From Synechococcus sp. ROS8604 (lineage in GTDB: Bacteria; Cyanobacteriota; Cyanobacteriia; PCC-6307; Cyanobiaceae), in NCBI RefSeq assembly GCF_014279655.1, contig NZ_CP047946.1:1922001-1986000 (forward strand): 64,000 bases of DNA, written 5' to 3'. Positions 8,857-17,101 of this stretch are shown here, one piece after another. Position 1 is the stretch's first letter; every line of letters starts with the position of its first letter. The translations under genes and the position numbers were made by a program. Under the pieces are notes generated by a model that was not told the origin of the DNA, made no database searches, and saw only the letters and a program-made list of their open reading frames with translations.

Positions 8857-9182
8857 ATTCCTGGTCTGCCGAGGTCGAAGAAGAACTGGCCATCGTTCTG
8901 AAGGATTGGCTGAAACAGCAGCGTCGAACCCAAGCCGACCTTCGCCGGAGCCTCCGGGCAACCTCAACGCGCATGCCCGCTCTGATGGAAGTGCTTGAGC
9001 GAGAGCACCGCCTCGGAGGACTTCCCCGTCTCGCGGCAAAGCTCTGCAGCATCGAAGCCGATTGGATCAACAATGCCCCGGCCCATGCCAGCGCTTCCGC
9101 AGGAGACTTAACGACGGACACGGATCCATTTGGCCAACTCGACCTTCTTCTGCGCGAAATCCGCGACGATCGCGGCAACTGA
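8853..9182 (+). CDS. Conserved cyanobacterial hypothetical protein
   Basis: The 109-residue soluble protein starts at the ATG overlapping the DUF1232 stop. The first half, 'EELAIVLKDWLKQQRRTQADLRRSL' followed by 'RMPALMEVLEREHRLGGLPRLAAKLCSIEADW', looks like a helical XRE-type helix-turn-helix arrangement, so a DNA-binding role is possible but unproven. The C-terminus is acidic and ends in 'LLLREIRDDRGN'. No family name is recognised. Co-expression with the DUF1232 protein is likely from the ATGA overlap. Confidence 0.75.
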   Translation: MNSWSAEVEEELAIVLKDWLKQQRRTQADLRRSLRATSTRMPALMEVLEREHRLGGLPRLAAKLCSIEADWINNAPAHASASAGDLTTDTDPFGQLDLLLREIRDDRGN

Positions 9183-9222
9183 ACGAGATCGCAGGCAAAG
9201 TGGTACCAGATGCCTTCCTGCC

Positions 9223-9480
9223 TTGCGTTTATCCGCTTCCCTCGTCTTCAGCGTCGGACTCATGGCTGGTGCTGGTCTCTTTGTTGTGGCTCCCCAAATC
9301 GCGCAGGCTCAATCAGAGACATGGCTGCTTGGACCCAACAGCCGCTCAGGGCAAGGCAGCACCGTGGTGCCCACCGATTGCGTGACAGGAGACGATGGAT
9401 CGATCACCTGCAACACCAAGATCGAAAACCCAGCAGGGACCACCCCTGCCAAGCCTTACTACAACCCATTCACCAACTAA
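9223..9480 (+). CDS. Small secreted protein
   Basis: The reading frame encodes a cleavable signal peptide (a positive N-terminus, then 'LVFSVGLMAGAGLFVVAP', with a likely cut after AQA) and a mature segment of about 55 residues beginning QSETWLLGPNSRSG with two Cys that could pair. The start is uncertain. TTG at 9223 gives a compact signal peptide; ATG at 9262 would shorten it, and the open frame extends to 9130. No homologous family is recognised. The export signal places it in the periplasm or lumen. It is followed 6 bp later by the PsiE gene. Confidence 0.65.
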   Translation: MRLSASLVFSVGLMAGAGLFVVAPQIAQAQSETWLLGPNSRSGQGSTVVPTDCVTGDDGSITCNTKIENPAGTTPAKPYYNPFTN

Positions 9481-9486
9481 CCAGCC

Positions 9487-10059
9487 GTGCCTCAGGCCCG
9501 TCGTAAGCGTCGATCCTTCCTGCTGCTCGTCGACTCCGCAGAGCAACAAGTAGCCAAGCTGCTCACGGTTATCACATCCGTGGTGATTGTGGCGGCCCTG
9601 ATCCAACTCACCATTCGGGTCAGTCTTGCGCTGATTTACACCGATCGAAATTCCTATTGGTTGGGTGATGGGCTCATCAAAATTCTTGGAGATCTGCTCA
9701 CCGTCCTGATTGCCCTGGAAGTCCTTCAGAACGTCACGAGCTACCTGAGGAAACATGTCATTCAAATTGAACTCGTTCTGGTAACAGCTCTCACGGCTGT
9801 TGCCAGAAAAGTCATTGTTTTACCAGCAGGATCTGAAAACAAACCACAACTCCTCATTGGGCTGGGGATCGCTTCGATTGCCCTGGCCGGCTCCTACTGG
9901 CTGGTCAAACGCTCAAGCCCTCTCTATCCAGCGGCAAGACTGGAGGATTGGAACCCACAGGCCAATACAGAGCGAGCCATAGAGTCCCAGGACTCGGATC
10001 TGTCCGCTCCAGGCGGTGACGACGATGGGCTGGAATCAAGAGCTGATCACCCACGCTGA
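9487..10059 (+). CDS. PsiE family membrane protein (phosphate-starvation-inducible)
   Basis: The 190-residue protein has about four membrane helices between residues 24 and 145 and the conserved PsiE features 'LGDGLIKILGDLLTVLIALEVLQ' and a following 'RKHVIQIELVLVTALTAVARKVIVL'. PsiE proteins are induced by phosphate starvation in enterobacteria, but their role is unknown. The start is GTG at 9487. The last 155 bases are antisense to the Nif11-cupin gene; the acidic tail encoded there (about residues 140-190) is outside the core domain. Confidence 0.85.
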   Translation: MPQARRKRRSFLLLVDSAEQQVAKLLTVITSVVIVAALIQLTIRVSLALIYTDRNSYWLGDGLIKILGDLLTVLIALEVLQNVTSYLRKHVIQIELVLVTALTAVARKVIVLPAGSENKPQLLIGLGIASIALAGSYWLVKRSSPLYPAARLEDWNPQANTERAIESQDSDLSAPGGDDDGLESRADHPR

Positions 10060-10513
10060 GATCAAGAGATTCATCTGGATCCTTGAATTGCAGCCTGGCA
10101 CTGCCACGCATCAGGGTCAGCCACTCGTTTTCGGCCTGGTCGTACCAGAAGTCTTTGAGGCTAGAAGCCGCACAAGACTCGATCCGCATCAATCGCCAAC
10201 CAGGACCTTGGCAAAGCATCCGCTCTTGCTCCTCTCCAGGCTGTAACTCCTGGCTAAGCAACAAGTTGTTCGCGGGCCGATCCATGGCCGCCTCCTCTCC
10301 ATCGCCCCATCGCCGAGCGATCTCAAAACCCCAGGAACGGGCAAGCTCAACGACTGAGTTGTGATCATCACAAGCGGCGAGCTGCTGACGGCGCTCAGGA
10401 TGCTCATGCAGGGACTCAACCAAGCCATTCAGATGATTCACCTTCTGCAGGAATCGCTGAAGATCCTTTTCGGCCAACTGGAACGTCCGTGATTCTTCTA
10501 ATCCTGCCAACAA
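9905..10513 (-). CDS. Nif11 domain / cupin domain fusion protein
   Basis: The 202-residue protein joins an N-terminal Nif11-like segment (about residues 15-70, including 'DLQRFLQKVNHLNGLVESL' and 'SVVELARSWGFEIA') to a C-terminal cupin barrel (about 95-190). The cupin has 'ENEWLTLMRGSARLQF' and 'LSVGDQLLIPAHRRHRLE', which contains His residues suitable for metal binding. Small cupins act as sensors or simple metal enzymes. It is divergent from a cytochrome c gene with 42 bp between starts, so the two may share regulation. The 3' end overlaps the psiE-like gene tail by 155 bp. Confidence 0.85.
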   Translation of the reverse strand: MLAGLEESRTFQLAEKDLQRFLQKVNHLNGLVESLHEHPERRQQLAACDDHNSVVELARSWGFEIARRWGDGEEAAMDRPANNLLLSQELQPGEEQERMLCQGPGWRLMRIESCAASSLKDFWYDQAENEWLTLMRGSARLQFKDPDESLDLSVGDQLLIPAHRRHRLERTDPSPGTLWLALYWPVGSNPPVLPLDREGLSV

Positions 10514-10555
10514 TCGAGACAGCCATCAGCACGGCAGCAAACAAGGCAGCAAAGT

Positions 10556-10906
10556 ATGGCTGTATGGCTATTTATGAGCATGATTCGACTCCTCTCATCC
10601 ATCCTGCTGGCCGTGCTGCTCTTGTGGCCATCGACTGCACTTGCCGTGGAGTCGGGAGCCTCGTTATTTCAAAATAATTGTGCTAGCTGCCACCCCAATG
10701 GCGAAAACATTATTCGTCGCGGGCGCACACTCAAGATCAAAGCTTTAACCAAGCGTGGAATTGATAGCAGTGAGGCCATCGCGCAAGTCGCCCGAGAAGG
10801 AATCGGACAAATGAGTGGTTACGCCGATGCCCTTGGTGAGGGTGGGGATGTGATTGTGGCCGAATGGGTTTGGCAACAAGCTCAAAATGCCTGGATCCAG
10901 GGATAA
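10556..10906 (+). CDS. Class I c-type cytochrome (cytochrome c6-like)
   Basis: This small exported electron carrier has a signal peptide ending near ALA (residue 30), the heme-attachment motif CASCH (Cys42, Cys45, His46) and a probable axial Met86 in GIGQMSGYA. These are the features of cytochrome c6 and its low-potential relatives (c6B/c6C). It would act in the thylakoid lumen or periplasm. Alternative starts at 10574 or 10580 would leave a shorter but adequate signal peptide. It is divergent from the Nif11-cupin gene, and its 3' end overlaps the convergent yciI-like gene by 25 bp. Confidence 0.88.
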   Translation: MAVWLFMSMIRLLSSILLAVLLLWPSTALAVESGASLFQNNCASCHPNGENIIRRGRTLKIKALTKRGIDSSEAIAQVAREGIGQMSGYADALGEGGDVIVAEWVWQQAQNAWIQG

Positions 10907-11151
10907 ACATCTAGCTGAGTCCAAATTCCTTCGCGCCAATACACGTCTTGTTCAAGCAGGGCACAAACGCTGTTCTTGCTGTCTGATTCAAAAATCGCAA
11001 ACACGTGCGTGCTGCCCTCTGTTGGACCCAGCGTGATTAAGGTTCCCTGCTCTTTAAGCGCTCGCAGTCCAGCAAGATGCTCGTCTCGAAAAGGCTCACG
11101 CTTTTGAAGTGCGCCCTCGCAATAGGTTCCCCAAAGAACGAAGCGTGCCAT
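10882..11151 (-). CDS. YciI family protein
   Basis: The 89-residue protein is a dimeric alpha/beta-barrel member of the YciI family. It shows 'ARFVLWGTYCEGALQKREPFRDEHLAGLRALKEQG' at the start, with the typical Arg and His-containing helix, and 'VFAIFESDSKNSV' later. The biochemical role of the family is poorly defined. ATG at 11151 (MARFVLWG) is preferred to the upstream ATG at 11163 because the fold starts there. The gene converges on the cytochrome c gene and overlaps its last 25 bases. Confidence 0.82.
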   Translation of the reverse strand: MARFVLWGTYCEGALQKREPFRDEHLAGLRALKEQGTLITLGPTEGSTHVFAIFESDSKNSVCALLEQDVYWREGIWTQLDVYPWIQAF

Positions 11152-11338
11152 TAGTCCATCCACCTAATAGTTATTGTTGACAATAGGATGGCATCTTCGA
11201 GGCGCACAAATCACTTGGATTTAACGAATTTAAATTGAATTTACATTGAATTTTTATGGAATCGTTGTTTGCGATTGCGCCAAGTGACTTGCAATTCGAT
11301 TCAGTTGCAATAAAGAATTTCATCAGCTAGCAAAATCA
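11152..11338. other. Intergenic region upstream of the yciI-like gene
   Basis: An AT-rich spacer of 187 bases. It contains repeated TTGAATTT blocks (about 11233-11253) and an inverted pair TCACTTGG (11211-11218) / CCAAGTGA (11280-11287) enclosing them. It should hold the yciI promoter and the trpA 3' end. No gene is visible. Confidence 0.4.
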
Positions 11339-12145
11339 TCAGCCAGCAGCATCCCTGAGTTGCCTGCAAAACTCTCCAGCCTCTAATGCAACTTTCCCGG
11401 GCGCTGCAGCGGCGATTCGTTTAACAAGAGCACTGCCAACAATCGCACCATCAGCTCCCCATTGTTTCACTTGCAAAACTTGTTCAGGACCCGAAATCCC
11501 AAACCCGACAGCCACCGGACCACTGTTGCAGGCCTTTAAATCGCTCACCAAAGAGGCCACACGTTCTTGGAGCTTGACGCGCTCTCCGGTCACACCGGTC
11601 ACACTCACCAAGTAGGTGAATCCACGGCTGGATTCAGCAATCCTCTGCATACGATTTTGTGGTGTTGTTGGTGCGACCAATAACACCAAATCCAATCCAA
11701 ACCTTGCCGCCAAAGGCGACAATCTCTCGGCTTCCTCTAAGGGAAGATCGGGTACCACTAATCCTGCAACGCCAGCAGCAGCAGCTTCCGCAAAAAAACG
11801 CTCTGGCCCCCGATTGAGGAGCGGGTTGGTGTAAGTAAACAGAATCACAGGCATGCTGAGCTGACCTTTCAAGCCAGCCAGCATCTCGATCACTTTCGCT
11901 GGCGTGGTTTTTTGCTCTAAAGCCCGATAGGCAGCAGCCTGAATTACAGGCCCATCAGCCAATGGATCCGTATAGGGGATGCCAAGCTCAACAATGTCAG
12001 CACCATTGGCCTGAAGGCTCAAAAGCACTTCAGCCGTTGTGCTCAAGTCTGGATCTCCTGCCATCAAGAATGGCATCAATGCCATGCGTTGTTCCTGAGC
12101 CGTTCGGGAGAAAACCGCTTCAATCCTCGAAAGTTGATCCGTCAC
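11339..12145 (-). CDS. trpA: Tryptophan synthase alpha subunit
   Basis: TrpA cleaves indole-3-glycerol phosphate to indole, which is channelled to TrpB in the cytosolic alpha2beta2 complex. The 268-residue TIM barrel has the catalytic Glu and Asp in '[20 protein letters not shown]' (about residues 49-68). The phosphate-binding region includes '[13 protein letters not shown]' and '[13 protein letters not shown]'. The length matches the family. It lies 28 bp downstream of the DUF3007 gene and ndhL on the same strand, an arrangement common in cyanobacteria. Confidence 0.97.
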   Translation of the reverse strand: MTDQLSRIEAVFSRTAQEQRMALMPFLMAGDPDLSTTAEVLLSLQANGADIVELGIPYTDPLADGPVIQAAAYRALEQKTTPAKVIEMLAGLKGQLSMPVILFTYTNPLLNRGPERFFAEAAAAGVAGLVVPDLPLEEAERLSPLAARFGLDLVLLVAPTTPQNRMQRIAESSRGFTYLVSVTGVTGERVKLQERVASLVSDLKACNSGPVAVGFGISGPEQVLQVKQWGADGAIVGSALVKRIAAAAPGKVALEAGEFCRQLRDAAG

Positions 12146-12173
12146 AAAAAGCAGAGGGTCTGATTAACGGAGC

Positions 12174-12521
12174 CTACGGTTCTGAGGTCTGTTCCGATTC
12201 AGACTCATCCAAATTGAGAGAGGCCAGCAGGGCTTGCTGCTCATCCGGACTCAAGGCATCAAATCGTGCCTGCAGCTGATCTGTTGTGAGTTGGTCGTAC
12301 TCCTTTCGGTAGCGGCGTCGCTGCTGCATATACGTCATCTGACCAGTCACAACCCTGAAGAGGTAAGAGCCTGTCCAGCCCACAACAATCACCACCAAGA
12401 CGGCCTCAGCAGCGATTCCTGCTGAAAACCCCTCAAACCCTGCAGCCTTAAACAGCCAGAATCCAGCACCTCCCGCGAGTAAGAGCCCCAGACCCAGCTT
12501 GAGAACACCAGCACGCGTCAA
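12174..12521 (-). CDS. DUF3007 family membrane protein
   Basis: The 115-residue protein has two membrane helices (about 6-28 and 34-56), then a basic stretch (QQRRRYRKEYDQL) and a helical acidic tail ('LQARFDALSPDEQQALLASL'). This matches DUF3007, a family of cyanobacteria and plastids with no assigned activity. It sits 4 bp after ndhL and before trpA in what looks like one transcript. A link to NDH-1 or thylakoid membranes is a context inference. Confidence 0.85.
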   Translation of the reverse strand: MTRAGVLKLGLGLLLAGGAGFWLFKAAGFEGFSAGIAAEAVLVVIVVGWTGSYLFRVVTGQMTYMQQRRRYRKEYDQLTTDQLQARFDALSPDEQQALLASLNLDESESEQTSEP

Positions 12522-12525
12522 AGAC

Positions 12526-12777
12526 TTAAACCTCCCCTTGACCGCTGAGGCGGAAATTGAGGAATGGTGCGAACAGAATCATTCCCGGAAAGAAAAAGAA
12601 AACCAGCCCGAAGACGAACAGGCGCTCAATCTTGCCCATCACGTGCCAGCGCCGATTCATCCAAAAAAAGAGTGCCAGTGGCATCACTACTAGGTACATG
12701 CCACCCAAGGCCAGATAGCCACCGATCACAAGCAGCGTGTCTAAGGAGACCGAAGACAGGAGATTCTCGATGGACAC
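12526..12777 (-). CDS. ndhL: NAD(P)H-quinone oxidoreductase subunit L
   Basis: NdhL is a small cyanobacterial and plastid subunit of NDH-1, needed for cyclic electron flow and CO2 uptake. The protein has two membrane helices and the family core '[25 protein letters not shown]' and '[22 protein letters not shown]'. GTG at 12777 gives an 83-residue protein starting SIENLLSSV and fits the usual size; TTG at 12801 would add 8 residues. The next genes on this strand are DUF3007 and trpA. Confidence 0.88.
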   Translation of the reverse strand: MSIENLLSSVSLDTLLVIGGYLALGGMYLVVMPLALFFWMNRRWHVMGKIERLFVFGLVFFFFPGMILFAPFLNFRLSGQGEV

Positions 12778-12834
12778 AGAAGACGACCTGGTTGGAGTCA
12801 ATCTAAGATGTCGAGGCGGGCCTGCAAGGCAAGC

Positions 12835-12920
12835 GGGGGCGTGGCGGAATCGGTAGACGCACGCGACTTAAAATCGTTTGGGATGAAAATCCTGTGGGGG
12901 TTCAAGTCCCCCCGCCCCCA
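12835..12920 (+). tRNA. trnL: tRNA-Leu (UAA)
   Basis: The sequence folds as a class II tRNA. The acceptor stem is GGGGGCG (12835-12841) with CGCCCCC (12913-12919) and discriminator A at 12920. The D-arm includes GCGGAATCGGTAGACGC, and the anticodon loop CTTAAAA has anticodon TAA. A long variable arm (TGGGATGAAAATCCTGT) and the TpsiC arm GGGGGTTCAAGTCCCCC follow. CCA is not encoded. No group I intron is present, unlike the tRNA-Leu(UAA) genes of many other cyanobacteria. Confidence 0.97.
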
Positions 12921-13047
12921 TCCGTTCAGACACGCATGTATTGGAGCCAACATTCCAATGTCCGCAATGGCAACCAGTGAGGCCACCATCGAGGGAGTCA
13001 ATCGTGGATCAAGCAGCTTTTGGGGACGCGAACGTGATCCTGATCCC

Positions 13048-14130
13048 TTAATCCCCACCAGCCAGGTCAACAGACCAAGCCAGAGACTCGCCAGCATGAA
13101 AGAACACAGGGGCTTCTCCAGAGTTAAGTTCTCCTAAAACACCTTGAGGGAGAGTGAGCTGGTTCGGCACGGTCTGCGGCTGACGCACCAATGCAATGGT
13201 GTCGGTGTTGAGGGGCAATCCGTAAAAGCGCGGGCCAAATTCACTCGCAAAGGCCTCTAAGCGATCCAGTGCACCCTCCTGGTCAAACACAGCGGCATAG
13301 CTCTCCATGGCATGCATGGCGTTGAAGATTCCGGCACAACCACAGGCTGACTCCTTCCCCGCTCGGGGATGGGGTGCGGAATCCGTGCCAAGGAAAAAGC
13401 ATGGAAGGCCACTCGTTGCCGCCTTAACCAAGGCACGACGATGACATTCTCTTTTGACGACAGGAAGACAGTAAAAATCACTTTTCAAGCCACCCACGAA
13501 CATCGCATTGCGATTGAGATGGAGGTGATGAGGCGTAATCGTGGCAGCCAAACGCTGGTCGCCGCTAGCGACGTAATCCACGGCCTGCTCTGTGGTGATG
13601 TGCTCTAAAACAATCCGCAATCCAGGGTGACGCTGACGCAAGGGGATGAGATGTCGTTCAATAAAAACCGCCTCCCGGTCAAACACATCCACATCTGGAT
13701 CGGTGACCTCTCCATGAATGAGCAAGGGCATGTCGATCGCCTCCATCCTTTCCAGCAGGGGCGCAATCAAAGCCAGATCGCTCACCCCAGCCGCTGAATT
13801 GGTGGTGGCATTGGCGGGGTAAAGCTTTGCAGCAGCAAACACCCCCTCAGCAAAACCTCGTTCCAGCTCTTCGGGATCAAGGTCATCCGTCAGATACGCA
13901 GTCATCAACGGTGTAAAAGCCAGGCCGTCTGTCAGCGCGTTCTCAATCCTCTGGCGATACTGCTGCGCAGCTTCCACAGTCGTGATCGGTGGGCGCAGAT
14001 TGGGCATGACAACGGCCCTCGCGAACACTCTGGCCGTGGCAAACAGCACCGCTTCCAACATGGGCCCATCGCGGAGATGGACATGCCAGTCATCCGGACG
14101 ACGCAAGACCAGACGATCTGAGCAGGTCAT
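13048..14130 (-). CDS. pyrC: Dihydroorotase
   Basis: PyrC closes carbamoyl-aspartate to dihydroorotate in pyrimidine synthesis. The 360-residue protein is of the E. coli (type II, homodimeric) form. It has the binuclear-zinc HxH in 'DDWHVHLRDG' (about residues 15-20), the carboxylated-lysine region 'AAKLYPANATTNS', metal His residues in 'LLIHGEV' and 'VLEHITT', and 'GTDSAPHPRAGKE' with the catalytic Asp. Its start codon directly abuts the stop of the upstream bicA gene on the same strand, so the two are probably co-transcribed. Confidence 0.96.
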   Translation of the reverse strand: MTCSDRLVLRRPDDWHVHLRDGPMLEAVLFATARVFARAVVMPNLRPPITTVEAAQQYRQRIENALTDGLAFTPLMTAYLTDDLDPEELERGFAEGVFAAAKLYPANATTNSAAGVSDLALIAPLLERMEAIDMPLLIHGEVTDPDVDVFDREAVFIERHLIPLRQRHPGLRIVLEHITTEQAVDYVASGDQRLAATITPHHLHLNRNAMFVGGLKSDFYCLPVVKRECHRRALVKAATSGLPCFFLGTDSAPHPRAGKESACGCAGIFNAMHAMESYAAVFDQEGALDRLEAFASEFGPRFYGLPLNTDTIALVRQPQTVPNQLTLPQGVLGELNSGEAPVFFHAGESLAWSVDLAGGD

Positions 14131-15807
14131 CTAGGAAGGAAGCTCCTGAAGCTGAGGCAATTGATTGACGGCACGCAACAACACCTCATAACGACTGGCG
14201 CTGACGTGATCTTCGGGGAGAAGGTCAAGAAGCTTGAGTTTCTCCAAGCGCTTGCGTGTCGCCCCAGGGTGGACAACGACATATACCAAACGGCCTACTT
14301 CAATGGCTTCTTTGATCGCATTTTCAAGGGCCAGGGAGGCCGTTACACCGAGGTGAGACACTTCACTGAGATCAAACAACACAGCCTCACAAGCCTCAAT
14401 CGCGTTGTGCTCACGATTGATGGTTTTAGCGACACCAAAAATCATCGGCCCGGTTAGCTGAAAGAGCAAAAGTCGTCCAGATGCACGATCGAGCAGCGCT
14501 TGTTCATCAAGCGGAAGCGTCACATCATCATCGGTGGTACTAATGGTTTTCACTCCCTTGGACTGAAGGGCCGTCATCCGTTCAATCGTTAGGACATTGG
14601 CAACAAAAACTCCAATGAACACGGCCCAAATCAAATCGACGAGAACGGTGAGACCAATCACTCCATAGGTAATGCATGCTGCTTTCATCGAAAGATGATG
14701 AGCGCGCATCAAAAAACTCCAATCGATAATGTCAAAACCAACCTTCAGGGCAATCCCGGCCAGCACAGCCAAGGGAATCAGCGAAGCCCAAGGTGCTGCC
14801 ACCAAAATGACGAGCATCAAAATGATCGCTCTCACAATTCCCGACAGGGCAGAACGTCCGCCAGCCTGAATGTTGACAACCGTTCCCATTGTGGCGCCAG
14901 CGCCAGGGAGGCCACCAAATAAACCAGACGCTAAATTACCCAGACCCTGGCCGATGAGTTCCTTATTGGAGTCGTGTTCTGTGCGAGTAAGGCTGTCTGC
15001 CACAACAGAAGTGAGGAGGGCATCAATACAACCAAGCATTCCCAACACGGCCCCATTCACCACCATCAGCCGCAGCAAATCTGGAGTAATTCCAGAGAAT
15101 GTAGGTGGCTGAAAACGAGGAAACTCAGCGGAAAACTCAGGAATTCGGCTTAAACCAGCATCCGAAAAGATGCTGAGAGATAACGCTGTTCCAACAACGA
15201 GGGCGAGAAGCTGGGGAGGACAAAAACGCTTCCAACTTTCAGGGGTAAACCAAAGAATCAGCAGCGTGAAGAGCGCAAGTAAAAACTCCAGCGGTTGTGC
15301 ACCGGAAATCAACTGAGGCAGACTGGATAAAGTGCCAATCACACCGCCCGTTGGACTGGTCTGACCCAAAAATGGGGCCAACTGAAGGATGACAAGGATC
15401 ACCCCAATTCCAGACATAAAGCCTGAAATCACGGTGTAAGGCATCATCGTGATGTATCGGCCTAATCGACAAAGTCCGAACAGGATCTGGAAGAGGCCTG
15501 CGAGCATCACCACCATGAAAGCCAGCGCCAGCGCTGTCGATCGGTCGGGGATTTGGCTGGTGAAATTGAGGATCACCGCTGTGAACACCACCGTCATCGG
15601 ACCAGTGGGCTCAGAGATCAGCGTGGATGTCCCACCAAACAGGGCCGCCACTAGGCCAATAATCACTGCACCCCAAAGACCTGCAGCCGCACCAGCTCCA
15701 GAAGCCACGCCGAAAGCCAGCGCCATTGGAAGTGCCACCACAGCAGCCGTCAGCCCACCAAAGGCATCGCCACGGATGTTGCGAGTGCTGATGTAATTAA
15801 GGAGCAC
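14131..15807 (-). CDS. bicA: SulP family transporter, BicA-type bicarbonate transporter
   Basis: The 558-residue SulP protein has about 12-14 membrane segments followed by a cytoplasmic STAS domain (about residues 435-545). The N-terminal 'RGDAFGGLTAAVVALPMALAFGVASG' block and 'EPTGPMTVVFTAVI' motif match BicA, the Na+-dependent, high-flux, low-affinity bicarbonate importer of marine cyanobacteria. Other SulP members carry sulfate, so the substrate is a family-level inference. It is strengthened by the carbon-concentrating genes elsewhere in the window. It directly precedes pyrC and is divergent from the antiporter gene. Confidence 0.85.
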   Translation of the reverse strand: MLLNYISTRNIRGDAFGGLTAAVVALPMALAFGVASGAGAAAGLWGAVIIGLVAALFGGTSTLISEPTGPMTVVFTAVILNFTSQIPDRSTALALAFMVVMLAGLFQILFGLCRLGRYITMMPYTVISGFMSGIGVILVILQLAPFLGQTSPTGGVIGTLSSLPQLISGAQPLEFLLALFTLLILWFTPESWKRFCPPQLLALVVGTALSLSIFSDAGLSRIPEFSAEFPRFQPPTFSGITPDLLRLMVVNGAVLGMLGCIDALLTSVVADSLTRTEHDSNKELIGQGLGNLASGLFGGLPGAGATMGTVVNIQAGGRSALSGIVRAIILMLVILVAAPWASLIPLAVLAGIALKVGFDIIDWSFLMRAHHLSMKAACITYGVIGLTVLVDLIWAVFIGVFVANVLTIERMTALQSKGVKTISTTDDDVTLPLDEQALLDRASGRLLLFQLTGPMIFGVAKTINREHNAIEACEAVLFDLSEVSHLGVTASLALENAIKEAIEVGRLVYVVVHPGATRKRLEKLKLLDLLPEDHVSASRYEVLLRAVNQLPQLQELPS

Positions 15808-15910
15808 CAGAGTCCCGTCTTTGAAGTTGAATAATACTAAACCTCTTCCCCTTTGCAGCCGTCAAGGCGAACAAGGAAGATAGTTCTGAATCTGAAGAAG
15901 CACGGAGTCG

Positions 15911-17014
15911 ATGCCTGACTTTCTGATCTCTACCCTCGAGCTCTTGGTGGGAATCGGACTTCTGTTCGGCGGGGGCGAGTTATTCGTCCAAGGTGCGGTC
16001 ATTCTTGCCGTCATCCTCGGCGTCCCTCAGCTGGTCATTGGCCTGACGGTGGTTTCGCTTGGGACGAGCGCACCAGAATTTTTTGTCAGCATCAGTTCCG
16101 TGGTGCAAGGAGCTGATGCGCTGGCCGTCAGCAACGTGGTGGGGAGCAACATTTTCAATGTGTTGGTCGTGCTCGGCTGCAGCGCCCTCGTTCTGCCGCT
16201 GAAAGTGGAAAGCCGCTTGGTGAGAAGGGATGTCCCTCTCCTCCTTGCCGTTTCGGCGGCGGCTTGGGGGATGGCATCGGCTGGACGTGTGACCTGGCAA
16301 TCAGGCGTTGCACTCTTGCTGGGTCTGGTAATTAACACCGTCTGGGAAATCCGCACAGCACGGGAGGAACCAGAGGAAATGGAGCCTGCCGAACCAGAGG
16401 TTGACTTGGAAACCGCCCAACAGGGTTTGATCAAAGCCATGGTTCGCCTGTTGGTCGGCATTGTTGTTCTTGGCTTCGGCGCCCATCTGCTGGTGAAAGG
16501 AGCCAGCGCCGTTGCCTTAAGCCTCGGTGTGAGTGAGGCCGTGATCGGACTCACCATTGTTTCGGCTGGCACCTCGATGCCTGAATTAATTACCTCTTTG
16601 GTCGCTGCATTGCGCGGGAGAACCGATCTCGCCATTGGCAATGTGGTTGGCAGCTGTCTGCTGAATCTTCTTCTGGTGCTGGCTGGAGGTGCCTTGGCCG
16701 CAGGAGCAAAGGGTCTCAATGTCTCTCCGGATTTAATCCATGACGACATGCCTGTGATGATTCTGACCAGCCTGGCGTGCCTGCCAATCTTCTGGACAAA
16801 AGGGAGAATTTCCAGGGTTGAAGGTGGAATACTCGTTGCCTTATACGTTCTTTACATCACCGATAACGTTCTCCCTCGCACAGGGCTTTCGTCTTGGTCG
16901 GACGAATTTCGGCTGATCATGCTTTGTGTTGTGCTACCAGCCGTTGTGATTCTGATTGTGGTGCAGGCCGCTCGTTACTGGAGGCAGCTCAAACACAAAG
17001 GTGTTTCAAGCTGA
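15911..17014 (+). CDS. Calcium/sodium antiporter (CaCA family, YrbG-like)
   Basis: The 367-residue membrane protein has two homologous halves of about five helices each. The alpha-repeat signatures are 'SLGTSAPEFFVSI...SNVVGSNIFN' in the first half and 'SAGTSMPELITSL...GNVVGSCLLN' in the second. These line the ion path of K+-dependent or independent Na+/Ca2+ exchangers. A hydrophilic acidic loop (about residues 155-175) separates the halves. It would exchange cations across the plasma membrane. ATG at 15911 begins 'MPDFLISTLELLVGIGLLFGGG', giving the expected first helix. Confidence 0.9.
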   Translation: MPDFLISTLELLVGIGLLFGGGELFVQGAVILAVILGVPQLVIGLTVVSLGTSAPEFFVSISSVVQGADALAVSNVVGSNIFNVLVVLGCSALVLPLKVESRLVRRDVPLLLAVSAAAWGMASAGRVTWQSGVALLLGLVINTVWEIRTAREEPEEMEPAEPEVDLETAQQGLIKAMVRLLVGIVVLGFGAHLLVKGASAVALSLGVSEAVIGLTIVSAGTSMPELITSLVAALRGRTDLAIGNVVGSCLLNLLLVLAGGALAAGAKGLNVSPDLIHDDMPVMILTSLACLPIFWTKGRISRVEGGILVALYVLYITDNVLPRTGLSSWSDEFRLIMLCVVLPAVVILIVVQAARYWRQLKHKGVSS

Positions 17015-17101
17015 ACAAAGACTTCTTCTTGTATTCCGTTATGGAGGGATGACTGCGGAGCAAAAGATGTACATGCTTGAAAGGCGTCAGTCAGCATTTC
17101 G

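Noticed and set aside
12808-13137. 109-codon plus-strand frame
   Set aside because: It reads straight through the tRNA-Leu gene and antisense of the pyrC end.
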